Below, piece after piece: positions 24,187-32,148 of a stretch of DNA of 64,000 nucleotides (position 1 is the first letter of the stretch; each line of letters starts with the position of its first letter). Below the pieces are notes generated by a model. The model had not been told where the DNA came from, made no database searches, and worked only from the letters and a program-made list of their open reading frames with translations. The position numbers and the translations under genes were made by a program. The stretch is taken from positions 2,294,001 to 2,358,000 of the forward strand of contig CALOCY010000004.1 of assembly GCA_942491975.1 (NCBI GenBank), in the 5' to 3' direction. This stretch comes from CALOCY01 sp942491975. GTDB taxonomy: Bacteria; Bacteroidota; Bacteroidia; Bacteroidales; Prolixibacteraceae.

Positions 24187-25038
24187 CTACCCAATGGTTA
24201 ATTTAAGATAAACAAAGACCGCGGGGGCTGCAAAAAATATGCTATCGAAACGGTCGAGCATACCCCCGTGACCGGGCAATATGTTGCCGGAGTCTTTAAT
24301 GCCGATATTGCGTTTAAATTGTGATTCCACCAGGTCGCCCAATACCCCCATTACAACAGTAATAATCCCCACAGCCAACCAGTGTACCAGTGCCACTTCG
24401 GGAATAAATGTAGAGAGTGCCCAGGTAACCATTAGTGCCGTAACAGCACCCCCAATTGCCCCTTCCCACGATTTTTTGGGCGATATGCGCTCAAACAAGC
24501 GGTGACGGCCGAAAGAGACACCAAAAATGTATGCCCCGGTATCGTTGGCCCACTGAATAATGAACAATCCAAACAGGAAATAGGGGAAATAGGTGTTGGG
24601 AGAAAAACCGGGAAATACAAACAGGTTAAACAGCGTAACCGGCAAGGCCACATACACCAGACCCAGAATGGTAAACGCAATATTTTCAAAAGGTTTTTCC
24701 TGTTTTCGGTACAGTTCAATAATAAAAATGGTAAATACCAACGGGATAATTCCCACCATGAATTTGGGCGACCATATCCCTGTTGAAGAGAGAAACAGTG
24801 CGACAAACATAAATATTCCGGTAACGATGCCCATAATGTAGTTGGGCGATGCACCGGCATGTTTGCTCAAGTCGTAAAACTCTTTTAACGAAAGCAACAG
24901 GATAATCAGGAACAGGATAAAAAAAGTGGTGCTGCTGTAGTAGATTCCCCCGGCCAACACACCAACAAATAGTGCCCCCGTAATTGTTCTGGTGAAAAAG
25001 TTGTTCAAGCTGTCCCTGTTTTTTCGGTTCAATAGCAA
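24187..25038 (-). CDS. cdsA: Phosphatidate cytidylyltransferase
   Basis: The 283-residue membrane enzyme converts phosphatidic acid and CTP to CDP-diacylglycerol. The CdsA signature is present near the C-terminus: SPKKSWEGAIGG, DLVESQFKRNIGIKD, then PGHGGMLDRFDS. Several membrane helices fill the N-terminal two thirds. It is separated from psd by 38 bases and feeds pssA. Confidence 0.95.
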   Translation of the reverse strand: MLLNRKNRDSLNNFFTRTITGALFVGVLAGGIYYSSTTFFILFLIILLLSLKEFYDLSKHAGASPNYIMGIVTGIFMFVALFLSSTGIWSPKFMVGIIPLVFTIFIIELYRKQEKPFENIAFTILGLVYVALPVTLFNLFVFPGFSPNTYFPYFLFGLFIIQWANDTGAYIFGVSFGRHRLFERISPKKSWEGAIGGAVTALMVTWALSTFIPEVALVHWLAVGIITVVMGVLGDLVESQFKRNIGIKDSGNILPGHGGMLDRFDSIFFAAPAVFVYLKLTIG

Positions 25039-25444
25039 AGATAACTTTTTTTAATAAAGAATTTATATCCGTTAAAATTACATTTTTTACCCCCTGTTTT
25101 GTAAATAAACATATCCAAACATGCTTATTATAAGCATATTACGAGCATGTGCTATATTATAGTGTGATATACAGTATCTTACGGCATGTCGATTTACAAA
25201 ATGGTAGTGCATTTTTGCAGTGTATGCACATGAAAGATAAAAAAACAGCACCCTGTTCTGCTATCTCAGTGGGTTCTGTTAACTTCTGCTTTCTACTTCA
25301 GAAAGAATGAACTACCTTGCAGCAGAGCTATCGAGGTATTAAAAAGGAATTCTTTTTGATTGATGCACAAGCATCGGAGTATTAACTCATTCATCCCGAT
25401 ACGCTATGCTATCGGGATTCGTTCAACTTATAAATTTCAATGCA
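25039..25444. other. Intergenic region between the LUD gene and cdsA
   Basis: No gene is visible. It contains an ATGCTTAT/ATAAGCAT palindrome near 25120, a degenerate GTTAACTTCTG tract at 25273-25298, a 31-base segment (25309-25339) that recurs at 62733-62763, and a hairpin at 25393-25417 (ATCCCGATA/TATCGGGAT). The hairpin lies after the LUD gene and could terminate it. Confidence 0.5.
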
Positions 25445-26086
25445 CTACGTTTTTGAAATTTGAGTTTCACGAATAAAAACATACAGTTTTTTGGGGCCGT
25501 GTGCGCCCATCACCAGTGTCTTTTCAATGTCGGCTGTGCGGCTGGGACCGGTAATGTTGGAGATGGTACCTGGAAGATTATCGCCATACTTTTGCTGCAT
25601 CCTTTCAATGGCATCTTCAAGAAAAGGCACAATTTGCGATTGCCGGGCAACCACAATGTGGACAGGTGCAAAAGCGTGTACCCTTCTGCCCGTAACGGCT
25701 GAGCTTACCATTACCGAACCGGTATGTGCAATGAGAAACTCACAGGCGGTAATGCCTGCTTCCATCTCGTAAAAACGTGTTTTGTTGTCGGTAATATTGA
25801 CTTTATTGCCGATTAACGGAGCTAATTTACTGTCGGCACAAAAAACGGTTTCCCAACTGTTTTTAGCGCTCAACTCAGCCAGTTTCCGGACCATCTCCTG
25901 CTCACTCCTGCAGACAATAGCCTTTCCGTTAACCGCTTCCAATGAAGTTTTGAACGCTTCAACAAGATCGGTGCCAATGCTATGATACACCGGACCGGAA
26001 GAGTCTGGTTCGACTAATCCGGCCTGGTCTTTATTGTGTAGTGCATGCCTTATTTTTGACAATATCTCTTCACGGGCATTGCTCAT
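25445..26086 (-). CDS. LUD-domain protein, LutC/YkgG-like
   Basis: The 213-residue cytosolic protein matches the LUD (DUF162) family: start [16 protein letters not shown], core phrase ACEFLIAHTGSVMVSS, and the closing ISNITGPSRTADIEKTLVMGAHGP. LutC is part of an L-lactate oxidation complex in other bacteria, but lutA and lutB are not nearby, and in Bacteroidetes this gene usually sits between ftsH and cdsA. Its start overlaps the ftsH stop by four bases (ATGA). The role in this context is not established. Confidence 0.88.
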   Translation of the reverse strand: MSNAREEILSKIRHALHNKDQAGLVEPDSSGPVYHSIGTDLVEAFKTSLEAVNGKAIVCRSEQEMVRKLAELSAKNSWETVFCADSKLAPLIGNKVNITDNKTRFYEMEAGITACEFLIAHTGSVMVSSAVTGRRVHAFAPVHIVVARQSQIVPFLEDAIERMQQKYGDNLPGTISNITGPSRTADIEKTLVMGAHGPKKLYVFIRETQISKT

Positions 26087-28137
26087 GACTTACTCTCTTC
26101 GGAAGTATCCTCTTTTTTTGCTTTTTTCTTTTTGGCAACAGTCGTCTTTACTTCCTCTTTCTCTTCCTGTGTACTATTTTTTCGCGGGCCAAAAATGGCT
26201 TCCAGGTCTTCACTGAAAATAACCTCCCTTTCCAGCAACTGTTCAGACAGCTTTTTGTGGCCTTCTTTGTGTTGTCTTAAAATTTCGAGTGCCCGTTTGT
26301 AAGCCCCGTCAATCAATTTCTTGGCCTCTTTATCAATGAGTTCAGCAGTTTTTTCACTGTACGGTTTCGAGAATGAAAAATCGGTCTGCCCCGACGAATC
26401 AAAATAGCTCATATTACCAATCACATCGCTCATACCAAATATGCTCACCATCGCATACGCCTGTTTGGTCACCCGTTCGAGGTCGTTTTGTGCACCTGAT
26501 GAGATTTTACCAAATACCAACTCTTCGGCAGCACGTCCGCCCAGTGTAGAGCACATTTCATCAAGCATCTGCTCCTTGGTGGTAATGGAACGCTCATCGG
26601 GCAGGTACCAGGCAGCCCCCAATGCTTTACCGCGTGGCACAATAGTTACCTTTACCAGCGGATGTGCATGTTCCAGCAACCAGCTTACCGAGGCGTGCCC
26701 GGCTTCGTGGTAGGCAATGGTACTTTTCTCTTCCGGTGAGATGATTTTATTCTTCTTTTCCAATCCACCGATGATGCGGTCTACGGCATCCAGAAAATCC
26801 TGTTTCTCTACCGCCTCTTTATTTTGTCGCGCAGCAATAAGTGCTGCTTCGTTACATACATTGGCAATATCGGCACCGGAGAACCCGGGTGTTTGCTTAG
26901 CCAGAAATTTCACCTCCACTTTGGGTGAAATTTTCAGCGGCCTCAGGTGTACCTGAAATATCTCTTTACGCTCATTCAGGTCGGGCAGTTCAACATGTAT
27001 CTGACGGTCAAAACGTCCGGCACGCATCAAGGCACGGTCAAGGATATCTGCCCTGTTGGTAGCTGCCAGGATAATCACACCACTGTTGGTATCAAACCCG
27101 TCCATCTCGGTCAGGAGCTGGTTGAGGGTGTTTTCCCGCTCATCGTTGGCACCCATGTTTGGGTTACGTCCCCTGGCACGGCCAATGGCATCAATCTCAT
27201 CAATAAACACAATACAGGGTGCTTTCTCTTTGGCTTGTTTAAAAAGGTCACGTACCCGAGAGGCCCCTACCCCCACAAACATCTCTACAAAGTCGGAACC
27301 CGACATGGAGAAGAACGGCACATTGGCCTCGCCTGCTACCGCCTTGGCCAGCAGTGTTTTCCCTGTTCCCGGAGGACCTACCAGTAGTGCCCCTTTGGGG
27401 ATCTTACCGCCCAACTTGGTGTATTTTAACGGATTCTTTAGGAACTCCACCACCTCTTCCACCTCCTGCTTGGCTTCAGCAAGTCCTGCCACATCTTTAA
27501 ATGATGTGGTAACATGCGCATCTTTGTCAAACAGTTTGGCTTGCGATTTCCCTACGCTGAAGATTCCTCCTGCCCCGCCACCACCAGCACCACGTCCCAT
27601 ACGACGAAAGAACCATACCCAAAGTACAATAATCAGGATAATGGGGCCATAGGTAAACAGGAATGTGGAGAAGGAGTCCTTTTTAACTTCAGCACCCAAC
27701 TCCACGTTAACAGCATCGCCACCAATTTCATTCCGCCAATCGTAAAAACGTTTTTCGAAATTTTCAACCGACGGTACCGGAAAATAAAAGTGAGGGCCAT
27801 TGCTTGAAAACGACATGGATTTTTCCACATCCTCTTTGTATTTATCCAGCTTCTCCTTTTTGAGGTAAATCTCAACGTTCCCGTTACTGGTTCCCGGGAT
27901 CGATACCAATACTACCTTTGCAATGTCACCGTCTTTCAGCATTTGTTGAAAACGCCCCTGCGATATAATGGCAGGATTTCCGGTACTCATGAAAATTTGT
28001 ACCAAAAGGATACCTCCAATGAGGATACCGTAAAACCAATACGGATTGAACTTGGGCTTTTTCCCTTTCCCTCCAAGGTCTAACTTCGGAGGTTTATTTG
28101 AAAATTTTGAACCGTTATCTTTGTTTTCGTTTGTCAT
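26083..28137 (-). CDS. ftsH: ATP-dependent zinc metalloprotease FtsH
   Basis: The start at 28137 ([12 protein letters not shown]) is preferred because the open extension runs into the rsfS stop. The 684-residue protein has two N-terminal membrane helices around a periplasmic domain, an AAA+ domain with Walker [17 protein letters not shown] and Walker B IVFIDEID, the SRH region, and the zinc motif HEAGH. It degrades membrane and short-lived cytosolic proteins. The end of the protein is a Lys/Glu-rich tail. It is co-transcribed with rsfS upstream and the LUD gene downstream. Confidence 0.97.
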   Translation of the reverse strand: MTNENKDNGSKFSNKPPKLDLGGKGKKPKFNPYWFYGILIGGILLVQIFMSTGNPAIISQGRFQQMLKDGDIAKVVLVSIPGTSNGNVEIYLKKEKLDKYKEDVEKSMSFSSNGPHFYFPVPSVENFEKRFYDWRNEIGGDAVNVELGAEVKKDSFSTFLFTYGPIILIIVLWVWFFRRMGRGAGGGGAGGIFSVGKSQAKLFDKDAHVTTSFKDVAGLAEAKQEVEEVVEFLKNPLKYTKLGGKIPKGALLVGPPGTGKTLLAKAVAGEANVPFFSMSGSDFVEMFVGVGASRVRDLFKQAKEKAPCIVFIDEIDAIGRARGRNPNMGANDERENTLNQLLTEMDGFDTNSGVIILAATNRADILDRALMRAGRFDRQIHVELPDLNERKEIFQVHLRPLKISPKVEVKFLAKQTPGFSGADIANVCNEAALIAARQNKEAVEKQDFLDAVDRIIGGLEKKNKIISPEEKSTIAYHEAGHASVSWLLEHAHPLVKVTIVPRGKALGAAWYLPDERSITTKEQMLDEMCSTLGGRAAEELVFGKISSGAQNDLERVTKQAYAMVSIFGMSDVIGNMSYFDSSGQTDFSFSKPYSEKTAELIDKEAKKLIDGAYKRALEILRQHKEGHKKLSEQLLEREVIFSEDLEAIFGPRKNSTQEEKEEVKTTVAKKKKAKKEDTSEESKS

Positions 28138-28142
28138 CGCTG

Positions 28143-28517
28143 TTAATTCTCTGATTCTATTTGTTTTATATCTGCATCGGCCCACAGCCCTTCAAGGTCG
28201 TAAAAACCCCTGGTCTCTTCCTGAAAGACATGAACCATTATATTTAAGTAATCTAACAATATCCATTGTGCATTTCGATACCCGTCGGTATGCCATGCCT
28301 GCTCTCCTGTCAACTCTTTAACCGTATCCTGCACCGAACGGGCAAGGGCATCAACCTGGGTGTTAGATGTCCCGTGACAGATGACAAAGTAATTGCATTC
28401 GGCACCGTGTATCTTGTTTAAATCAATGAGTACAATATTTCTCCCCTTCAACCGGTGAAGCCCTTCTATGATTGCTTCAATCAGCTTCGCTGTTTGTGCC
28501 TGCTGCTCTTTTCTCAT
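28143..28517 (-). CDS. rsfS: Ribosomal silencing factor RsfS
   Basis: The 124-residue protein binds L14 on the large subunit and blocks subunit joining when nutrients are short. Family features are IVLIDLNKIHGAECNYFVICHGTS (split over residues 30-53), the helix ALARSVQD and the C-terminal QWILLDYLNIMVHVFQEETR. It is followed five bases later by ftsH and is divergent from birA. Confidence 0.95.
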   Translation of the reverse strand: MRKEQQAQTAKLIEAIIEGLHRLKGRNIVLIDLNKIHGAECNYFVICHGTSNTQVDALARSVQDTVKELTGEQAWHTDGYRNAQWILLDYLNIMVHVFQEETRGFYDLEGLWADADIKQIESEN

Positions 28518-28536
28518 AAAAATATTTTGTCAACTA

Positions 28537-28544
28537 CAAAGATA
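28537..28544 (-). promoter_or_regulatory. -7 box of the rsfS-ftsH operon
   Basis: TATCTTTG on the minus strand, 20 bases before the rsfS ATG. The -33 position lacks TTG. Confidence 0.5.
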
Positions 28545-28550
28545 ACTTTT

Positions 28551-28581
28551 TTGTCAACACTTAGTATAATCAGTAGATTTG
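28551..28581 (+). promoter_or_regulatory. Promoter of birA
   Basis: TTG (28551-28553), a 20-base spacer and TAGATTTG (28574-28581) fit the Bacteroidetes promoter within one base of the ideal spacing. The birA ATG follows 35 bases later. It overlaps the divergent rsfS promoter region. Confidence 0.65.
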
Positions 28582-28616
28582 TAGTTGTTATCATTACAGC
28601 TAAATCTTGTTATTAC

Positions 28617-29366
28617 ATGCAAATCGTTGGTAAAAACATCGTCCGGCTTGCTGAGGTAGCTTCGACCAATAACTATGCCAGCACTCAAGTTGCTGATAAA
28701 GAGGTGGAAGAAGGAACTGTCTTTTTGGCAGAGGCACAAACGGCAGGACGTGGGCAGCGCAATAACTATTGGGAGAGCGAACCGGGAAAAAACCTTACCT
28801 TTTCGCTAGTGCTGAAACCCTCTTTCCTGGATGTAATGCAACAGTATATGATCTCAAAGGTGGTGGCATTGGGATTGACCGATTATTTGATGCAACAGTG
28901 TGATAAGGTATCGATAAAATGGCCCAACGATATCTACGTGGGGGAGCAAAAAATTGCCGGCATGCTGATTGAAAACAGCATATTGGGCGGAAAGCTGAAG
29001 GAGAGTATCACGGGTGTGGGGATCAACATCAACCAGGAGCAGTTTTTGAGTGATGCGCCGAATCCTGTTTCGTTAAAACAGTTGACCGGCACGGAGTACA
29101 ATACCGAAGTGTGCCTGACCGGGATTTTACACTCTGTTAACAAGTGGTACCTGTTATTGAAAGATGGTCAGTTTTCAACGATTGACAGCCTGTTTGAAGA
29201 GCGCATGCTGGGTATGGGGCATTGGCGAAGATATACCGATGGCCAAACAACGTTTGAAGGTAAAATAGAGGGGGTAAACGGGATTGGGCAACTGGTTTTA
29301 ACCACTAAAGAAGGCATAAAACAACAATTCCACTTTAAAGAGATAGAATTTTTATTGGAGAAGTGA
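28617..29366 (+). CDS. birA: Biotin--[acetyl-CoA-carboxylase] ligase
   Basis: The start at 28617 (MQIVGKNIVRLAEV) lies after the promoter; the open frame reaches 162 bases further upstream but crosses that promoter. The 249-residue enzyme attaches biotin to carboxylase carrier domains through biotinyl-AMP. Visible motifs are AGRGQRNNYW (biotin/ATP loop) and IKWPNDIYVGEQKIAGMLIE. No N-terminal helix-turn-helix is present, so this is the non-regulatory class I form. It is convergent with the SRPBCC gene. Confidence 0.94.
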   Translation: MQIVGKNIVRLAEVASTNNYASTQVADKEVEEGTVFLAEAQTAGRGQRNNYWESEPGKNLTFSLVLKPSFLDVMQQYMISKVVALGLTDYLMQQCDKVSIKWPNDIYVGEQKIAGMLIENSILGGKLKESITGVGININQEQFLSDAPNPVSLKQLTGTEYNTEVCLTGILHSVNKWYLLLKDGQFSTIDSLFEERMLGMGHWRRYTDGQTTFEGKIEGVNGIGQLVLTTKEGIKQQFHFKEIEFLLEK

Positions 29367-29409
29367 AGGAGTGGGGAATAGAAGAATATTCTATGCTCAT
29401 CAGTCAATC

Positions 29410-29859
29410 TTATTGGTAGGGTATTTGTGTAAGGGCATCGGCAATTTTATTGATCCCCTCCTCCAGTTTGCTGCCTACCACCATCTTCATCATCATATTC
29501 AGCCCGGCATGAAGGGTCAGTTTCAGTTTGGTTTGGTAAGCTTCGGCCGGAAGCAGTTGTATCCAGATAAAAAACTCAAACGGGACAGTCCCGTTACCGG
29601 TCATTTTGATAACCTTAGGCGCTTCCCGTTCAATGATCCGCAAACCGGTCTCCCCAAACCCGTCCACCACAAAACTGCACGAGTCGGGATCGGCTTTAAA
29701 ATCTTTGATGTTCAACTGCGGCACCTTTTCGGCTGCCATCTCCAGGCTCTGCTCGTTAATAATTTTTGAGAGGTTCTCAAAGTTGGAAAGAAAGTTGTAC
29801 ACCGTCTCCTGATCGTTATTGATCGTTTTTACCTCGCTTGTATATTTTGATATTGACAT
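29410..29859 (-). CDS. SRPBCC (START-like) superfamily protein
   Basis: The 149-residue cytosolic protein has the SRPBCC pattern: a first beta-strand (SEVKTINNDQETVYNFLSN), a long loop, and a C-terminal amphipathic helix that closes the hydrophobic pocket (MVVGSKLEEGINKIADALTQ). Members bind lipids or other hydrophobic ligands. Small SRPBCC proteins near pyrE are common in Bacteroidales, but no function is known for them. It lies downstream of pyrE with a 228-base gap. Confidence 0.78.
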   Translation of the reverse strand: MSISKYTSEVKTINNDQETVYNFLSNFENLSKIINEQSLEMAAEKVPQLNIKDFKADPDSCSFVVDGFGETGLRIIEREAPKVIKMTGNGTVPFEFFIWIQLLPAEAYQTKLKLTLHAGLNMMMKMVVGSKLEEGINKIADALTQIPYQ

Positions 29860-29970
29860 CGTTGATTTTTTATGTAAAAAGAGACTGTTCGGAAGACATC
29901 ATTCCCACGATCCCGATAATTATCGTGAATCAGGAGGAGATCTCATGGTCTTGGTAATCAAATTCATGAG

Positions 29971-29991
29971 ATTCCGGGTCTGGCCCGGAAT
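29971..29991. repeat. REP-like hairpin between SRPBCC gene and pyrE
   Basis: ATTCCGGG and CCCGGAAT pair around a short loop. It belongs with the hairpins at 18445 and 19789. A second imperfect palindrome with a GATCCCGATAATTATCG core lies at about 29910-29930. Confidence 0.55.
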
Positions 29992-30087
29992 GAAAGATTT
30001 CAAAAACGGGGTAATTAAATCATTTTTTCAGATTAATTCTCCGCTACTACACTTCTACACTTCTTCACTCCTTCTCTTCTTAATATT

Positions 30088-30723
30088 CTATTTCCCCCAT
30101 TTCGCCGGATCTTCTCTCCACTGTAGCAGGCTCTCATAATCGGCATCTGAAACTTCGTTGTTGCTGCGTGCCAGGTCAATCAATGTCTGGTAGCAGCTCA
30201 GTGTGGTCAATTCAATGCCTGCTTCAGCAAAAGCCTGTTTGGCAATCGGGAAGTTATAAGTAAAGATAGCCAGCATACCCAGGATGTTGCCCCCGCCAAA
30301 CTCACTAACAGCCCTGGCGGCATTCAGGCTGCTTTGCCCGGTAGAGACCAGGTCTTCGATAATCACCACTTTCTTTCCGGGTTGCAAATCGCCTTCAATC
30401 AGGTTCTCCAGGCCATGCCCTTTGGGTTTGGTCCGGATATAGATAAACGGAAGCCCCAATTCACTGGCTACCAATGCCCCGTGGGCAATAGCACCTGTTG
30501 CCACGCCTGCTATAACTTCAGCATCGGGATATTTCTCCCGTACCATTGCAGCAAATTGCTTGTAGATATAATCGCGTGTTGACGGATAGGAAAGTATCTT
30601 CCTGTTGTCACAATAAATGGGCGCTTTCCACCCCGATGCCCATGTAAAGGGGCTTTGTGGCTGGATTTTGATGGTATTGATCTCAAGCAGTTTCTTCGTA
30701 ACCGTTAATTGAATGTCTTCCAT
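30088..30723 (-). CDS. pyrE: Orotate phosphoribosyltransferase
   Basis: The start at 30723 (MEDIQLTVTKKLLEIN) is used; the longer open frame begins upstream of the promoter box. The 211-residue enzyme makes orotidine monophosphate from orotate and PRPP in pyrimidine synthesis. The PRPP loop is VVIIEDLVSTGQSS, and the substrate region PFTWASGWKAPIYCDNR is intact. The gene is single, with its own -7 box. Confidence 0.95.
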   Translation of the reverse strand: MEDIQLTVTKKLLEINTIKIQPQSPFTWASGWKAPIYCDNRKILSYPSTRDYIYKQFAAMVREKYPDAEVIAGVATGAIAHGALVASELGLPFIYIRTKPKGHGLENLIEGDLQPGKKVVIIEDLVSTGQSSLNAARAVSEFGGGNILGMLAIFTYNFPIAKQAFAEAGIELTTLSCYQTLIDLARSNNEVSDADYESLLQWREDPAKWGK

Positions 30724-30757
30724 GATTAATCGTCTTTGTTTATCTAAAATCTGTACG

Positions 30758-30765
30758 CAAAAGTA
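30758..30765 (-). promoter_or_regulatory. -7 box of pyrE
   Basis: TACTTTTG on the minus strand, about 35 bases before the pyrE ATG. The -33 position does not show TTG. Confidence 0.55.
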
Positions 30766-30823
30766 CAAAGATTTTTTCGAATGGTTGAATGGATTTTGGC
30801 TTTCGAAAGTGTTTTCCGGCATA

Positions 30824-31132
30824 AAAGCAGGGCGTTGTTAAAAAGGGTAATGGTTTTTTGATAAAGACTATAAACAATAGATCGTTAGATTTTTAGATAT
30901 CAGACCATTAGACAAAACACAAATCACTGAATATCAATGGGTTAGGACAAGCATCGTCAGTCCCGTACTTGTCTGATAGTCAATGCTTTAAAAAAGTTTA
31001 ACGAACTGTTGATAAAAAGAGCTGACGGATATATGTGTTTTGTAAAAAAACAATCAGAAGATATATGTAGTATGATATAATTTTCATATGTTTGTAGTTA
31101 TAATGCTTTTTGTTGCATAAAAATTACCTCAC
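30824..31132. other. Divergent intergenic region between pyrE and the T9SS gene group
   Basis: AT-rich, with no gene. It holds the pyrE upstream region and a -7 box for the rightward gene (TATGTTTG, 31087-31094). No tRNA or clear repeat is seen. Confidence 0.45.
31087..31094 (+). promoter_or_regulatory. -7 box of the T9SS gene group
   Basis: TATGTTTG, 39 bases before the ATG of the first gene of the group. The triplet at -33 is ATG, one change from TTG. Confidence 0.5.
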
Positions 31133-32077
31133 ATGAAAAATACCGTTTTATTTTTAGGATTGTTCTGTTTGCTGGTTGTACAACAGGTGTATGCACAAAC
31201 CTACGAATATGTTTCTTTTCCCGACTCCAATGCCATTTGGAGTGAGATTTATTATCCGGGAAAAGAAGGTGAAGAGGATAGTTATGAACGGTTTGCCCTG
31301 TCGGGTGAGGATACGGTAATAAACAACCTGACCTACAAAAAACTCTACCTCTTTTACGACACCCTGTTTAATGTAAACAACGCCACCTGCATAGGTGGGA
31401 TACGTGAAGACAGCCTAAAACGTGTCTATTTTAGGGGGGATACTGCAATACATAACATTAAGCCGGTGATTAATTTTTATCCCGGCGAAGAATTGCTCCT
31501 TTACGATTTCTCGTTACAGGTAGACGATACCTTAAAAGAAGGGAACTTTTTGCCGGATAATTTTCTCATTGTTCAGGACATTGATACTGTTCAAATTGGA
31601 AATACATTGCGAAAAAGATTCCATTTGGGACCATATGCATGGATCAGGTGGATTGAAGGGATTGGAAGCATAGATGGACTATTATACCCGGCCATGCCTG
31701 TTACAACCTGTTCGGGTTGTGGCGATGGCAATGCCTTAATCTGCTTTAAACACAATGACACAATCCTCTATTTTAATGACACATATGATGATTGCATGCC
31801 GTTACTTACAGGGATTGAGGATGAATGGGATGATCCTTTACAGGTAACGGTATATCCCAATCCGGTTTCGGATGGGAAAATGGTTGTGGAATTTTCTGAA
31901 AATGGTGTGGAATGGTTTGAAATTATGGATTGCCGCGGTGTTGTGCTGACCAGCATAGATGCGGGCAATCAGTTCACCCTTACCATTGATATTGCGAAGT
32001 ACTTACCCGGGATATACTTCTATGTAGCAACAGACTTCAACAGCCGGAAACATGCCGGAAAGTTTGTGGTGCAGTAA
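31133..32077 (+). CDS. Exported protein with type IX secretion sorting tail
   Basis: The 314-residue protein has a signal peptide (MKNTVLFLGLFCLLVVQQV, ending at YAQ) and a C-terminal T9SS type A sorting domain of about 75 residues: VYPNPVSDGKMVVEF, WFEIMDCRGVVL, LPGIYFYV and a final KFVVQ. The domain directs passage through the outer membrane and release or anchoring at the surface. The central part (YERFALSGEDTVINNLTYKKLY) occurs in many Bacteroidetes secreted proteins of unknown role and has two cysteine pairs. It precedes the C25 peptidase gene by 71 bases and may share its transcript. Confidence 0.87.
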   Translation: MKNTVLFLGLFCLLVVQQVYAQTYEYVSFPDSNAIWSEIYYPGKEGEEDSYERFALSGEDTVINNLTYKKLYLFYDTLFNVNNATCIGGIREDSLKRVYFRGDTAIHNIKPVINFYPGEELLLYDFSLQVDDTLKEGNFLPDNFLIVQDIDTVQIGNTLRKRFHLGPYAWIRWIEGIGSIDGLLYPAMPVTTCSGCGDGNALICFKHNDTILYFNDTYDDCMPLLTGIEDEWDDPLQVTVYPNPVSDGKMVVEFSENGVEWFEIMDCRGVVLTSIDAGNQFTLTIDIAKYLPGIYFYVATDFNSRKHAGKFVVQ

Positions 32078-32148
32078 TACCGGTTAGCCATTAAAATGGC
32101 AACAGGGATACTGTTTTTTTATTGTTTAACTTTTAAAATCATCTTATT

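Noticed and set aside
25039..25444. Possible regulatory RNA before cdsA
   Set aside because: Only scattered palindromes and repeats are seen, with no conserved RNA-like architecture I can recognise.
25445..26086. Complete lactate-utilisation operon
   Set aside because: Only a LutC-like gene is present; lutA and lutB are not in the neighbourhood, so no lactate pathway is claimed.
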